Of a DNA stretch of 64,000 bases, positions 47,970-57,537 are shown in pieces. Made by a program: the position numbers and the translations under genes. Numbering within the stretch: the first letter of the stretch is position 1; the number at the start of each line of letters is the position of its first letter. The DNA comes from a bacterium (GTDB lineage Bacteria > Hinthialibacterota > Hinthialibacteria > H5-UNCL2). The stretch covers positions 62,001 through 126,000 of the forward strand of contig JABTUV010000006.1 in the NCBI GenBank assembly GCA_015075175.1. The letters are read 5' to 3'. The notes under the pieces were generated by a model. That model was not told where the DNA came from. It did no database searches and saw only the letters and a program-made list of their open reading frames with translations.

Positions 47970-48731
47970 TCAGAAGTCCTTGAGGGGACTGCTGGCCTTG
48001 GCGTAGAGGCGCTTTTCGATGCGGCCGGAGAGATACGCCAGGCGTCCCGCCTCGGCGGCGTGGCGCATGGCCCGCGCCATGTTCACCGGGTCCCGGGCGC
48101 CCGCGATCCCCGTGTTCAGCAGGACTCCGTCCACGCCCAGCTCGAAGGCGATGGCCACGTCGGAGGCCGTGCCCACGCCCGCATCGACGATGATGGGCAC
48201 CTTCGCGTTCTCCACGATGATGTGAATGTTGGAGCGATTGAGAATCCCGCGCCCGCAGCCGATGGGCGACCCTGCCGGCATAACCGCCGCCGCCCCGGCT
48301 TCCTCCAGCTTGCGCGCCATCACCGGATCGTCGTTGGTGTACGCGAGCCCGGTGAAACACTCCTTTACCAACACCTTGGTGGCTTCCAACGTGCCGATGT
48401 GTTCGGGCAGAAGCGTTTTGTCGTCGCCGATGACTTCCAGTTTCACGAGTTCGCCCACGCCCATTTCGCGCGCCAGCCGGCACACGCGGATCGCCTCTTC
48501 CGGCGTGTAGCATCCGGCGGTATTAGGCAGGAGCGTGTAACCCTTTAAGTAGGACATCATGTCCTCGACGGGGGTGCCGTCGATGTTGGCGCGGCGCAGG
48601 GCGACGGTGACGACCTCGCAGCCGCTGGCCGCCAGGCTGTCCACCATCAGCTGCATGGTGGCGTACTTGCCCGTGCCCAAGAAGAGGCGCGAGCGGAACT
48701 CTTTGGAGCCGATCTTGAGGATGTCGTTCAT
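47970..48731 (-). CDS. thiG: Thiazole synthase ThiG
   Basis: Builds the thiazole ring from DXP, dehydroglycine and ThiS thiocarboxylate. 253 residues from ATG 48731. FRSRLFLGTGKYATMQLMVD, VTVALRRANIDG, LPNTAGCYTPEEAIRVCRLA, LVKLEVIGDDKTLLP (Schiff-base Lys) and IIVDAGVGTASDVAIAFELG are all textbook. Frames extending upstream of this Met are not supported. Sits between thiS and thiE on the same strand. Confidence 0.97.
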   Translation of the reverse strand: MNDILKIGSKEFRSRLFLGTGKYATMQLMVDSLAASGCEVVTVALRRANIDGTPVEDMMSYLKGYTLLPNTAGCYTPEEAIRVCRLAREMGVGELVKLEVIGDDKTLLPEHIGTLEATKVLVKECFTGLAYTNDDPVMARKLEEAGAAAVMPAGSPIGCGRGILNRSNIHIIVENAKVPIIVDAGVGTASDVAIAFELGVDGVLLNTGIAGARDPVNMARAMRHAAEAGRLAYLSGRIEKRLYAKASSPLKDF

Positions 48732-48813
48732 GGGCCGTCCTTGTTGCTCAAATCGGGGACGCACAGGCAGGAATGCCTGTGCCACCCAAAACTGTGGGTG
48801 GGTGGAACCCACC

Positions 48814-49035
48814 CTACCCGCCGCCGACGAACTTGAGGATTTCGATGCGGTCGCCGGCGGCGACCGGGCGCTCGCTCCAGACGGCGCGGGGGGCGATCTC
48901 CTCGTTGACCTCCATGACCACGGAGGCCGGTTCGATGCCCAGCACCCGCAGCATTTCCAAGAGGCTGCCCGGCGGTACCTGCCGAGGCTTGCCGTTGATG
49001 AAAACCTGGATCGAGTTCGCCTGCCTGGTATCCAC
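48814..49035 (-). CDS. thiS: Sulfur carrier protein ThiS
   Basis: 73 residues with the ubiquitin-like pattern (IQVFINGKPRQVPPGSLLEM, VVMEVNEEIAPRAVW) and the C-terminal IEILKFVGGG. The Gly-Gly end is what becomes thiocarboxylated, here with one extra Gly. 82 bp upstream of thiG. No thiF or thiO is in the window. Confidence 0.92.
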   Translation of the reverse strand: MDTRQANSIQVFINGKPRQVPPGSLLEMLRVLGIEPASVVMEVNEEIAPRAVWSERPVAAGDRIEILKFVGGG

Positions 49036-49089
49036 GAATTGAGTTTAGACGGGTGCGCGGGGCAAGTCAATCAAGCTGCGAAAGCCGAC

Positions 49090-50528
49090 TCAGGAGGCGG
49101 CGACCCAGGCGGGCCGGGACGCGGCTTGCTCTTCCTCCAGCCAGCGGTGGATGTCGCGGGCCGCCTTTTTGCCTGCGCCCATGGCCTCGATGACGGTAGC
49201 GCTGCCGGTGACGATGTCCCCGCCGGCCCACACGCCGGGCACGCTGGTGCGTCCGTTGGCGTCGGCGACGATGTTGCCCCACTTGTTGAGGGCAAGCCCG
49301 GGCAGGGTGCGGGTCAGGAGCGGATTGGCGCCGCCGCCGATGGCGACGATGACCAGATCGCTCTCGATCACGAACTCGGAGTCGGGCACGGGCACGGGCC
49401 GGCGCCGCCCCGAGGCGTCCGGCTCGCCCAGCTCCATGCGCTGGCAGACGATCCGGGATACCCGGCCCTGGCCATCGCCTTCGAATCGCACCGGGTTGGT
49501 TAGCATCGAAAAAACGATGCCTTCCTCCTCGGCGTGGTGGATTTCCTCCAGCCGGGCCGGCAATTCAGTGCGCGAGCGGCGATAGACGATGGTGACGCGC
49601 TCCGAGCCCAGGCGCACGGCGGTGCGGGCGGCGTCCATGGCCACGTTGCCGCCGCCGATCACGCACACGTTCCGGCCGTGGACGATGGGTGTATCATAGT
49701 TGGGGAAGTCGAACGCCCGCATCAGGTTGGCGCGCGTCAGGTACTCGTTGGCGGAATAGACGCCGCCCAGGTTCTCGCCCGGCACGCCCAGAAAACTCGG
49801 CAATCCCGCGCCCACGCCGACAAAGACGGCGTCGTCAGGCAAACGTGTTGGAGAAGAGCTCCTGGACCGTGATGGTCTTGCCGATCACCTGGTTCAATTC
49901 GATGCGGACTCCCAACTGGACCAGGTAATCGACCTCGCGCTGGACGATCTCCTTGGGCAGGCGGAACTCGGGGATGCCGTACATGAGGACGCCGCCGGGC
50001 TTGTGGAAGGCCTCGTAGATGGTGACTTCGTAACCGAGCAGGACCAGGTCGCCGGCGACGGTGAGTCCGGAGGGGCCGGAGCCGACGACGGCGACTTTGC
50101 GGCCGTTGGGCGCCTTCTTTGGGGGAATCTCGACCAGGTCGTGCTCGCGTTCCCAGTCGGCGACGAACCGCTCCAGCCGGCCGATGGCCAGGGGATCGAA
50201 CTTTTTGGCCAAGACGCACTTGATCTCGCATTGCGTCTCCTGGGGGCAGACGCGCCCGCAGACGGCGGGCAGGGCGTTGGTCTCCTTGATCTTGCGGGCC
50301 GCGGCCACGAACTCGCCCTGTCGCACCAGGTCCAGGAACCCGCGAATGTCTACTTCCACGGGACAGCCGTTCATGCATTGCGGGTTGGGACAGAGCAGGC
50401 AGCGCTCCGCCTCGGCCATCGCCTGCTCGGGCGTGTACCCCAAGGGGACTTCCTTGAAATTGCCGCGCCGGACGGCGGGGTCCTGCTCGGGCATGGGCTG
50501 CTTCTTGGCAACGATCGGCTTCTTCATC
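49090..50528 (-). CDS. gltA: GltA/NfnB-type NADPH flavoprotein (glutamate synthase small-chain family), one frameshift
   Basis: About 480 residues from ATG 50528. The N-terminal Fe-S region has CLLCPNPQCMNGCPVEVDI and CGRVCPQETQCEIKC; the first Rossmann fold is VAVVGSGPSGLTVAGDLVLL, the second VCVIGGGNVAMDAARTAVRL; the C-terminus VWAGGDIVTGSATVIEAMGA. A one-base shift near 49840 splits it (ELFSNTF on one side, DDAVFVGVGAGLPS on the other). Its start overlaps the stop of the FAD/NAD reductase gene by 5 bp. Such pairs form NfnAB or a sulfide dehydrogenase/NADPH:ferredoxin enzyme, not necessarily glutamate synthase. Confidence 0.9.
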
Positions 50529-51381
50529 GGGCTTCCATTTGCTGCAGGTAGCGCTCCAGGGAACATTGCTCCTCGCGCGCGTAAATCTTCTGGCGCGACA
50601 GAAGCAGGTCCCAATTGACGAGATGGCCGTCAAACTCGGGGCCATCCACGCAGGTGAAGAGCGTTTTGTCTCCCACCATGACGCGACAGCCGCCGCACAT
50701 GCCGGTACCGTCGATCATGATGGTGTTGAGGCTGACGATGGTCCTGACGTTGAAGGGCGCGGTCGCCAGGGCGCAGAACTTCATCATGGGCGTGGGTCCG
50801 ATGGCGTAAACCCGCCTCACGTCCGGCTGCTGCCGCAGGATTTCGACCAGCGGTTCGGTGACGAGGCCCTTGCGGCCGAAACTGCCGTCGTCGGTCGTGA
50901 CGATGATCTGGTCGGAGACGTCGGCGAGGCGGTCGGTCCAGAAGAGGAGGTGCTTGTTGCGGGCGCCCTGGACGGTAATCACGCGATTGCCGGCTTCTCG
51001 GAGGGCGCGTGCGATGGGGTAGATGGGCGCGGCGCCCACCCCGCCCGCGACCATCACGACGGTTCCGTAGTTCTCGATCTCCGAGGCCACGCCGAGCGGC
51101 CCGATACAGGCCGACAGGGTTTGACCGGGCAGGAGCGACGTGATCTTGCGCGTCGAAGTGCCGATGGCCATGACCACGAGCGTGATGTTGCCCGCCTGGC
51201 GGTCGAAATCGGCGATGGTGAGGGGGATGCGTTCGCCGCGCGGATCGGCCATGACCAGGACGAACTCGCCCGGGCGCGCCTTGCGCGCCAGGAAGGGGGT
51301 ATACACGCGCAGCTCGAAAATGGCGGGCGCGATCTCACGCCGGTACAGAATCTGGTTGGGGTAGAGACTGTCTTGGTTCAT
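50524..51381 (-). CDS. FAD/NAD-binding reductase with [2Fe-2S] site, NfnA/PyrK-like
   Basis: 285 residues. FAD domain (YTPFLARKARPGEFVLVMAD, PLTIADFDRQAGNITLVVMA), NAD domain (VVMVAGGVGAAPIYPIARAL) and the C-terminal iron-sulfur Cys set MCGGCRVMVGDKTLFTCVDG. This is the sulfide dehydrogenase alpha/PyrK family member that pairs with GltA-like partners in electron-bifurcating NfnAB (NADH + reduced ferredoxin with NADP+). Start ATG 51381; the partner's ATG overlaps its end. The pair suggests ferredoxin-linked redox balancing (inference). Confidence 0.9.
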   Translation of the reverse strand: MNQDSLYPNQILYRREIAPAIFELRVYTPFLARKARPGEFVLVMADPRGERIPLTIADFDRQAGNITLVVMAIGTSTRKITSLLPGQTLSACIGPLGVASEIENYGTVVMVAGGVGAAPIYPIARALREAGNRVITVQGARNKHLLFWTDRLADVSDQIIVTTDDGSFGRKGLVTEPLVEILRQQPDVRRVYAIGPTPMMKFCALATAPFNVRTIVSLNTIMIDGTGMCGGCRVMVGDKTLFTCVDGPEFDGHLVNWDLLLSRQKIYAREEQCSLERYLQQMEAR

Positions 51382-51589
51382 GCGAGGGTCCCGAGCCGTG
51401 CGTGGAAGACGAAAAAAGCATGTCCGCCAGGCGGTGAATTATTAAATCACGTTAACATTACTAAGCACAAAAGTGGGCGCTGTCAAGGCGCCCCCTGAGG
51501 TGGGACGGAAAAGCACGGCCTGCCTGGAAGGCGATTCTCAGTCGCACGTCGGAAGTCCAGGTTTCGGCCTGTCTGGCGTGCATTTCGAG

Positions 51590-51745
51590 CGAAGTACCCT
51601 GTCATTTCGACCGAAATGACAGGTGGGGAGGCTGGATTTCTCCCTTCGGTCGAAATGACAAGTGGGGAGGCTGGATTTCTCCCTTCGGTCGAAATGACAG
51701 GTGGGGAGGCTGGATTTCTCCCTTCGGTCGAAATGACAGGTGCGA
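51590..51745. repeat. Dispersed repeat cluster (CTTCGGTCGAAATGACA units)
   Basis: Four close tandem units of about 42 bp, each CCCTTCGGTCGAAATGACA plus GGTGGGGAGGCTGGATTTCT, preceded by an inverted half copy. Reverse complement of the 29.9-30.2 kb units. The rest of 51382-51786 shows no gene. Confidence 0.85.
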
Positions 51746-51786
51746 ACTGAAAGAGCGCCATGACGGCGGTAGTGGGTGGAACCCAC

Positions 51787-53754
51787 CTACGGGCGGCCGG
51801 AGAGGCGCAGCTCGGGCGAGGCGTTTTCGGCCCGCGTCAGGGTGACCAGCCAGCTCCATTGGGCGGGGATGCACTGGGCGTCGGGACCGTCTTTGCAGTA
51901 GGCCAGCGCCCAGGTGACCTCGAGCGCGTCCGTCCCGTCCAGGTCGGCGGGGGCCAGTTCGAGCGCGACCGGCAAGGCGTCGGTCTTGCGCGTCTCCTGC
52001 GCGATGACGCGCTCGCCGGAAGCGACGCGGATGAACATGGGCGCGTCCGCTGCGGGATGCGTACCCGGCGGCAAATCGGCGGAGAGAAGCAGCCGCAGGG
52101 CGCCTGTGGCGGGAATCGTCGCAGATATCTTGCGCGCAGGCAGAGACCGCCGCTTGTGCATCGGCGGCGTCAATCCCTCGATCATGACCTCCGCCCAGGC
52201 CCCCGTTTTCATGTCCACCATGACGACGCGATGGTTGTTGGTGTCGGCGACGTAGAGACGACCTTCAGCCACGGAAAGTCCACCAGGCTCAAAGAGGCCA
52301 AGTTGACCCTTTTCCCCGCGGGTCGCCGGCCGGCCGAGGCCGAAAAGCGTGCGGACTTCGCGCGTGTCGGGATCGAGCCGCTTGATCTTGTGGTTATAGG
52401 TGTCCGCCACGAGGAGTGCGCCGTCGTGCCAGGCTACGCCGAGGGGATGCTGAAGGCGCGCCGCGTCGCCGCGACCGTCCACGTCGCCGAAGACGAAGAG
52501 GCCGCGTCCCACCAGCGTCTGGACGAAGGCGCGGTCGAGGTCCACGAAGCGGATCGAGCTGGTCTCGCTGTCGGCGAAGTAGAGGCGGCCAGGGGCGAGC
52601 GCCAGCCCGCTGGGTTGCGCGAGCGCCGCTGCCCCGATCGTGCCGTCGAGGATGTCCTCACGGCCCGAGCCGGCGAAGGCTTCCACCATGCCCGTCGCCA
52701 GATTCATGCGCCAGAGTTGATGGGGGCCGGCCATGGCGATGTAGAGCGTTCGCCCGTCCAGAGCCAGGTCCCAGGGCGAGTTGAGCCCTTGTTGCCGTCC
52801 CACGTTTCCGCCGCGCCGGTCGTGCACCTGTCGGCCCGTGCCCGCAATCGTGCGGACGGTCTTTCTTTCCAGGTCGACTTGGCGGATGAGGTGGTTTTCC
52901 GTGTCGGCAACGAAGAGCGCGTCGCCGTCCAGGGCGAGACCCTGGGGATGATGGAACTGCACGTCGTCAAAGGAACCGTCAGCGCTTCCCTGCCGGCCGG
53001 CGCCGATGAGATCGAGCAGCCGGGCGCGTCCCGAGGCGTCGGGCAAGGTGGCGACCACGATGCGATTGTGGTTGCTGTCGGCGATGAAGAGCCGCTGCCC
53101 GCTTGCATCGGCGAGAAGCTTGCCCGGGAAGGCCAGCTCGCTGGGTCCGAGCAGATCGGCGTCCAATTTCAGCTCGAGCGGTCCCTCGGCCAATACGTCC
53201 CGCCGGCGCCCGCGCTCCAGCGTGGCGTCGATGGCGCGTTCAAAGACTTCGCGCAGCCCTTCGCCCGACTCCGCGCCGACCAGGTAGCCCTCCGCGTCGA
53301 CGAGGACCAGGGTCGGCCAGCCGCGCACTGCGTAAGCCTGCCAGATGCCCATGCCGTCGTCGATCACGACCGGATGCTTGATTTCGTAACGGGCGATGGC
53401 CGCGCGGATGGTCTCGCGGCCGGCCTCGTTGTCGAACTTGGCCGAGTGGACGCCGATGACCTGAAACGGCTCGTCCCGGTATTTTTCTTCCAGCCAGGCC
53501 AGGACGGGCAATACGTGCATGCAGTTGATGCAGCAGTAGGTCCAGAAGTCGAGCAGCACCACCCGGCCGCGGAGTTCGTGGCTGAAGCGCAGCGGCCGGT
53601 CGGTATTGAGCCAGCCTAGGTTGGGCGAAAGTTCGGGAGCGCGGATCTTCTGATTCATGGAGCGATCATCCTCTTCTCCGTGGGATGCGAGGCGCACGAG
53701 GGCCGTGACTGTGGCGGCGAGCGCGAGCGCGAGGAGAACGGGCAGCGGTTGCAA
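51787..53754 (-). CDS. Thioredoxin-like protein with NHL beta-propeller (NHLRC2-like)
   Basis: Up to 655 residues from TTG 53754, which adds a membrane helix (LPVLLALALAATVTALV). An ATG at 53658 (MNQKIRAPEL), with GAGGA upstream, is an alternative. Thioredoxin-like domain around residues 45-180 with WTYCCINCMHVLPVLAWLEE, i.e. a CCxxC active site. Six NHL-type repeats follow (LFIADSNHNRIVVATLPDAS, LFVADTENHLIRQVDLE, LLVADTYNHKIKRLDPDTRE, LYVADTNNHRVVMVDMKTGA). A C-terminal beta domain completes it. Probable envelope thiol redox protein; partner unknown. Confidence 0.9.
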   Translation of the reverse strand: MQPLPVLLALALAATVTALVRLASHGEEDDRSMNQKIRAPELSPNLGWLNTDRPLRFSHELRGRVVLLDFWTYCCINCMHVLPVLAWLEEKYRDEPFQVIGVHSAKFDNEAGRETIRAAIARYEIKHPVVIDDGMGIWQAYAVRGWPTLVLVDAEGYLVGAESGEGLREVFERAIDATLERGRRRDVLAEGPLELKLDADLLGPSELAFPGKLLADASGQRLFIADSNHNRIVVATLPDASGRARLLDLIGAGRQGSADGSFDDVQFHHPQGLALDGDALFVADTENHLIRQVDLERKTVRTIAGTGRQVHDRRGGNVGRQQGLNSPWDLALDGRTLYIAMAGPHQLWRMNLATGMVEAFAGSGREDILDGTIGAAALAQPSGLALAPGRLYFADSETSSIRFVDLDRAFVQTLVGRGLFVFGDVDGRGDAARLQHPLGVAWHDGALLVADTYNHKIKRLDPDTREVRTLFGLGRPATRGEKGQLGLFEPGGLSVAEGRLYVADTNNHRVVMVDMKTGAWAEVMIEGLTPPMHKRRSLPARKISATIPATGALRLLLSADLPPGTHPAADAPMFIRVASGERVIAQETRKTDALPVALELAPADLDGTDALEVTWALAYCKDGPDAQCIPAQWSWLVTLTRAENASPELRLSGRP

Positions 53755-53912
53755 ACGAAAGGCGGCAAGCCTGAACTCTCCTCGGCGCGGGGGACACTGA
53801 GACGAATGGGACCCTGGGACCGGGGCAACGCGGTCCGAAACGGGTTGATCGTCCGCGGTGCTTATAATAGCATTGGGTCCGCGATTTGTCTTGGGGAAAG
53901 GACCAGCGTGAA

Positions 53913-54398
53913 ATGGGCGACAAGCAGAAAGTGCTGTTCGTGTGCCTGGGGAACATCTGCCGTTCGCCGGCGGCGGAAGGAGTACTCAAGAAGAAGCTGG
54001 CCGAGAAGGGGCTGGACGGCCGGATCGTGGTGGATTCGGCGGGGACGATGGGCTACCACGTGGGGGAGGCGCCGGACCAGCGGATGCGGGCGGCGGCGGC
54101 GCGGCGGGGTTATGACCTGTGCAGCCGGGCGCGTGTGTTTGCGCCTTCCGATTTCGACGAGTTCGACCTGATCATCGCCATGGACCAGAACAATCTGAGG
54201 GACCTGCGCGACCTGGATCCGGGTTCCCGCTATCGGCGCAAGTTGCGGCTTCTGTGCGATTTCCTGCCGGGCAGCCGGCTGCGGGACGTGCCCGACCCTT
54301 ATTACGGTGGCCCGGAGGGGTTCGAGCGGGTGCTGGACATGCTGGAGCGGGCGGCGGAGGGGATTGTGGCGCAGCTGGCGGACGGCGTTTCTGCATGA
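53913..54398 (+). CDS. Low-molecular-weight protein tyrosine phosphatase
   Basis: 161 residues from ATG 53913. The P-loop CLGNICRS (C11 to R17) sits at the N-terminus in VLFVCLGNICRSPAAEGVLK and the general-acid Asp in VPDPYYGGPEGFERVLDML. IVVDSAGTMGYHVGEAPDQR is typical of the family. In bacteria such enzymes often control capsule or stress proteins; no tyrosine kinase is nearby. ATGA overlap with the following kinase-like gene implies coupled translation. Confidence 0.95.
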   Translation: MGDKQKVLFVCLGNICRSPAAEGVLKKKLAEKGLDGRIVVDSAGTMGYHVGEAPDQRMRAAAARRGYDLCSRARVFAPSDFDEFDLIIAMDQNNLRDLRDLDPGSRYRRKLRLLCDFLPGSRLRDVPDPYYGGPEGFERVLDMLERAAEGIVAQLADGVSA

Positions 54399-55288
54399 TG
54401 GGCGAACGCCTGAACGGGGCGCTGGAGGCCGCGATTGAGAGGGCCACGGGCCGGCCGGCCCGTATCGCCTGCAGCGCGCCGGTGGGAGGCGGTTGCATCA
54501 ATGACGCCCGCCGCGTCGAGCTGTCCGACGGGCGAGTCTATTTCGTCAAGTCCAATTCCGATCCCCTGCCTGGGATGTTCGAGCGCGAGGCGGAGGGACT
54601 GGCGGCGCTGGCCGCGGTCGGCGCCATCCGCGTACCCGTCCCCGTTTGCACCGGGGGCGGCGACGGGGTAACCCCCTTCATCGTCATGGAGTACATCGAG
54701 ACCGGCGCGCACGGACCTTGCTTCTTCGAGGACTTCGGACGGCGTTTCGCCGAGTTGCACAAGAAAAGCGCCGGGGAGAGATTCGGTTTCGCCCACGACA
54801 ACTATCTCGGCAACACGCCGCAGGAGAACGCCTGGTGCGACGACTGGGTCGAGTTCTGGCGCGAGCGGCGTTTTGGGTTTCAGCTGCGGTTGGGGCGCAC
54901 GCGACGCCAGTTCGACGCTTCGCTGGAGCGGCTGCTGGTGAGGTTGATGGACCGCCTGCCGGAGTACATCGGGCAGCCGGACGAGCCTGCCTGTCTCCTG
55001 CACGGAGACCTCTGGGGCGGCAACTACCTGTCTGATTCAAGCGGGCGGCCGGTTCTGATCGATCCGGCGGTGTATTACGGCCGGCGCGAGGCGGACCTGG
55101 CGATGACGCTGCTCTTCGGCGGCTTCGACCGCCGCTTTTACGCCGCATATCAGGAAGTCTGGCCGCTGGCGGATGGGTCGGAGGCGCGATTGGACATCTA
55201 CAAGCTGTATCATCTGCTCAATCATCTCAACATCTTCGGTGGAAGCTACCGTTCCGGCTGCATGGCGATCCTGTCGCGCTACGCTTGA
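54395..55288 (+). CDS. Fructosamine kinase-family protein
   Basis: 297 residues (ATG 54395 or 54398). GGGCINDARRVELSDGRVYF with the ATP-anchoring Lys in YFVKSNS, EAEGLAALAAVGAIRVPVPV, LLHGDLWGGNYL (catalytic Asp loop) and VLIDPAVYYGRREADLAMT (metal-binding Asp) match the ketosamine-3-kinase family, which phosphorylates glycated amines to trigger deglycation. Translationally coupled to the upstream tyrosine phosphatase, a pairing described for bacterial fructosamine kinase loci (recalled). Confidence 0.93.
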   Translation: MMGERLNGALEAAIERATGRPARIACSAPVGGGCINDARRVELSDGRVYFVKSNSDPLPGMFEREAEGLAALAAVGAIRVPVPVCTGGGDGVTPFIVMEYIETGAHGPCFFEDFGRRFAELHKKSAGERFGFAHDNYLGNTPQENAWCDDWVEFWRERRFGFQLRLGRTRRQFDASLERLLVRLMDRLPEYIGQPDEPACLLHGDLWGGNYLSDSSGRPVLIDPAVYYGRREADLAMTLLFGGFDRRFYAAYQEVWPLADGSEARLDIYKLYHLLNHLNIFGGSYRSGCMAILSRYA

Positions 55289-55394
55289 AGCGCCGGATCG
55301 TCGCAGGTGGATGGGAATCGAGGCGGCTGCGGAGCCGGCGCCGGAGTCGTTGCGAGAGAAGTTTCAGCGCCCACGTCGTCCTCTCGATACGTCC

Positions 55395-55505
55395 GCTCTC
55401 GCGGACTACTCGAGGACTCGGGTTTTCTTTTTTCGCGGACTACTGGCGGACTCGGATTTTCTTTTTTTGCGGACTACTTGAGGATTCGGTTTTTGTTTTC
55501 TCGCA
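55395..55505 (+). repeat. Imperfect tandem repeat (GCGGACTACT...TCGG/TTTTCTTTTT)
   Basis: Three units of about 36 bp, each GCGGACTACT plus GAGGACTCGG or similar and a T-rich tail. No gene between the kinase and GH36 genes. Confidence 0.7.
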
Positions 55506-55574
55506 AATACTCTTGAGGTAACGGCGCCAGGCGGCAATTCAGGGATGCCTTCCCCGACCATGAGTTACGCGTAT

Positions 55575-57325
55575 TCAACGAGGTTCGATGAGAATGACGG
55601 CGGAGGCTCCGGCATGGGGGAAGCGCAGCGGCAGTCCTTCCTCCAGCAGTTGCTTTCCGCCGGCCGTCCGATCGGGACCGTAGCCCTCCGGCATGTGCAG
55701 GCGGTAGGCGCGGTTGCGCGCGAGACCTCGCAGGCGGAGCGTGTGGTCCAGCGAGGGGTCTCCCGCATGGAAGGCGAAGAGGACCGCCCGGCCGCTTTCG
55801 CGGTTGACATAGAGAGCCGCCTGCATGGAGTGCGGGGTCTGGGCGTCGGTCTGGGCGGTGAGATGGAAGACCTCCGAGGAACGGATCAGCGCGCGGGCTC
55901 TTTGTAGCGGGCGATGCGCTCCCGCAGCCAGCTGGCGCGTCTCGGCGTCCCAGGCGACGATGGGCCGGACAGGCCCAGTATGTGTCCGAGCATGTTGGCG
56001 GTAAACGAGGATTCCCGATCGAGGGGGCCGTCCGTTTCGGCCGGGGCGGTCGTCCAGTGGCTGCAAATCTCGGGTGGGAAGAGGAACGTCGCCCCGAAGT
56101 TCATGGCCAGGTTGGCCGTATTGTCCACGTTGTCGGAAACCCAATGCGTATCGGTGAACGCCGCCGTCATGGCATCCTGCCGCAGCGACCCGCTGGAACA
56201 GTTCTCCACGATCAGGTCGGGATAAGTGGTCCGCAGGTGTCTCCACAGCTCGACGAGTCCGCGGTAGTGGCGGTACAGCGGGTCGGTTTCCGGCGTCAGG
56301 GACTCGCCGTCTACCGGCAGGTTGGTGTTGAAGTCCATCTTGATGTAATCGAGCGCGTAGGTAGTGACCAGTCGGTCGAGCGCGGACTTGGCCCAGGCGC
56401 GCGCCTGCGGATGGCCGAAATCCAGCGCGGTGCGCCTGGACAAGGGCTGTCCGTTGTGCATGAGGACCCAGTCGGGATGATCGCGGACCACGGGAGCGGT
56501 CGGCGCCGCGCATTCGATCTCGATCCAGAGGCCGAATTTCATCCCCCGGCGGCGCGCCTCCGCGGCGATGGTCTGAAGCCCGCCGGGTAGGCGATGCCGG
56601 TTCACATCCCACTGCCCGAGGGCGCGGCTCCATCGTTCCCCGCTGCCGAACCAGCCGGCATCGATGGTGAAGAGTTCGCAGCCCAGCTCGGCGGCGACGC
56701 GTACCGTCTCCAGAAGCCGCGCCTCATTGATGTTGTCGTAGACGTCGTACCAAGTGTTGTATTGCACGGGCGGCCAGTCGGGGCCGAGGTTGCGGCGCAG
56801 CCTATCGCGGATGAAGCGCGCGATGGGCCGCGCTCCGTCGTCCCAGTCGCCGCGGAACTCCACCACCAGCGCGCCGGGGATGGGCAGTCCCCCCACTTCC
56901 GTGAAGGGCGGCAGGGCCGAGGGAGAAGTATCCACGCGGAGGACCGTCTTTCCGTTTCGGGGTTGCACTTCCATCTTCCAGTTGCCGCTGTAGGCCAGGA
57001 GCACGGCGACGCCTTGTCCCGTGCGGAGGTTCCGGAGCATGAGCCAGGGTTTGAGCGTGGCTGCGCTGCGGCCCTTGTTCTCGACGAAGCGAAAGCCCGC
57101 GTCGGAAAGGCGGCGGGTCGAAAGCAGGTATTCCTTACCCCAGGCCCCGGAGGCCGTCATGATCTCGTAGTCGGCCATTCTCCCCGGCAGCACCTTCTCG
57201 TAGGGCAAGCTTACCGGCGAGGCCGGACGAGTGACCGTACCGGCGGGCGGCCCGGGTTGCGCAGGCGCGGCGGAGATGGTCGCCAGGCAAGCGAGTGTAG
57301 TGAACCCCCAAACGGTTCTGCGCAT
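55575..57325 (-). CDS. Secreted GH36-type alpha-galactosidase, one frameshift
   Basis: About 583 residues from ATG 57325 (AGGAG 7 nt upstream) with a signal peptide (RRTVWGFTTLACLATISAAP). Barrel motifs: PVQYNTWYDVYDNINEARLL, LFTIDAGWFGSGERWSRALG, GMKFGLWIEIECAAP, LDYIKMDFN (nucleophile Asp), LIVENCSSGSLRQDAM, and DTHWVSDNVDNTANLAMNF (acid/base Asp region). The frame shifts near 55950, after which EVFHLTAQTDAQTPHSMQAA and RLRGLARNRAYRLHMPEGYG give the C-terminal beta domain to 55575. Likely removes alpha-galactosides in the periplasm or outside the cell. Confidence 0.88.
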
Positions 57326-57491
57326 CCTTTTCTCCTTTCGTGGACCGCAGGAGCGTGGCTCCATGCGACTGGGCGGCGGGCAGGCAACACGCGCCGCAGC
57401 GCATCTTTGCCCAGCGACGTCCGCCGGTCAACGGCAACTGGGTTTGCGCGGACGGAGGACGGCGAGAGGGGGGAAGTGACGGACTTGAAGG

Positions 57492-57537
57492 TGGCTGGGG
57501 AGGAAGGATTCGAACCTTCGGCCTCCTGATCCGGAGG
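57492..57537 (-). tRNA. tRNA-Arg(CCG) 3' fragment (attachment-site-like)
   Basis: Minus strand reads from anticodon loop CTCCGGA through TCAGGAGGCC, the T arm GAAGGTTCGAATCCTTC and CTCCCCAG to CCA. Upstream sequence does not form a matching anticodon-stem or acceptor 5' strand, so only the 3' half is present. Fragments bounded at the anticodon loop are typical att copies of tRNA-integrating elements. Confidence 0.7.

Noticed and set aside
49090-50528. Calling this gene glutamate synthase small subunit with its large subunit nearby
   Set aside because: No large-subunit gene is present; the overlapping PyrK-like partner fits NfnAB-type enzymes better.
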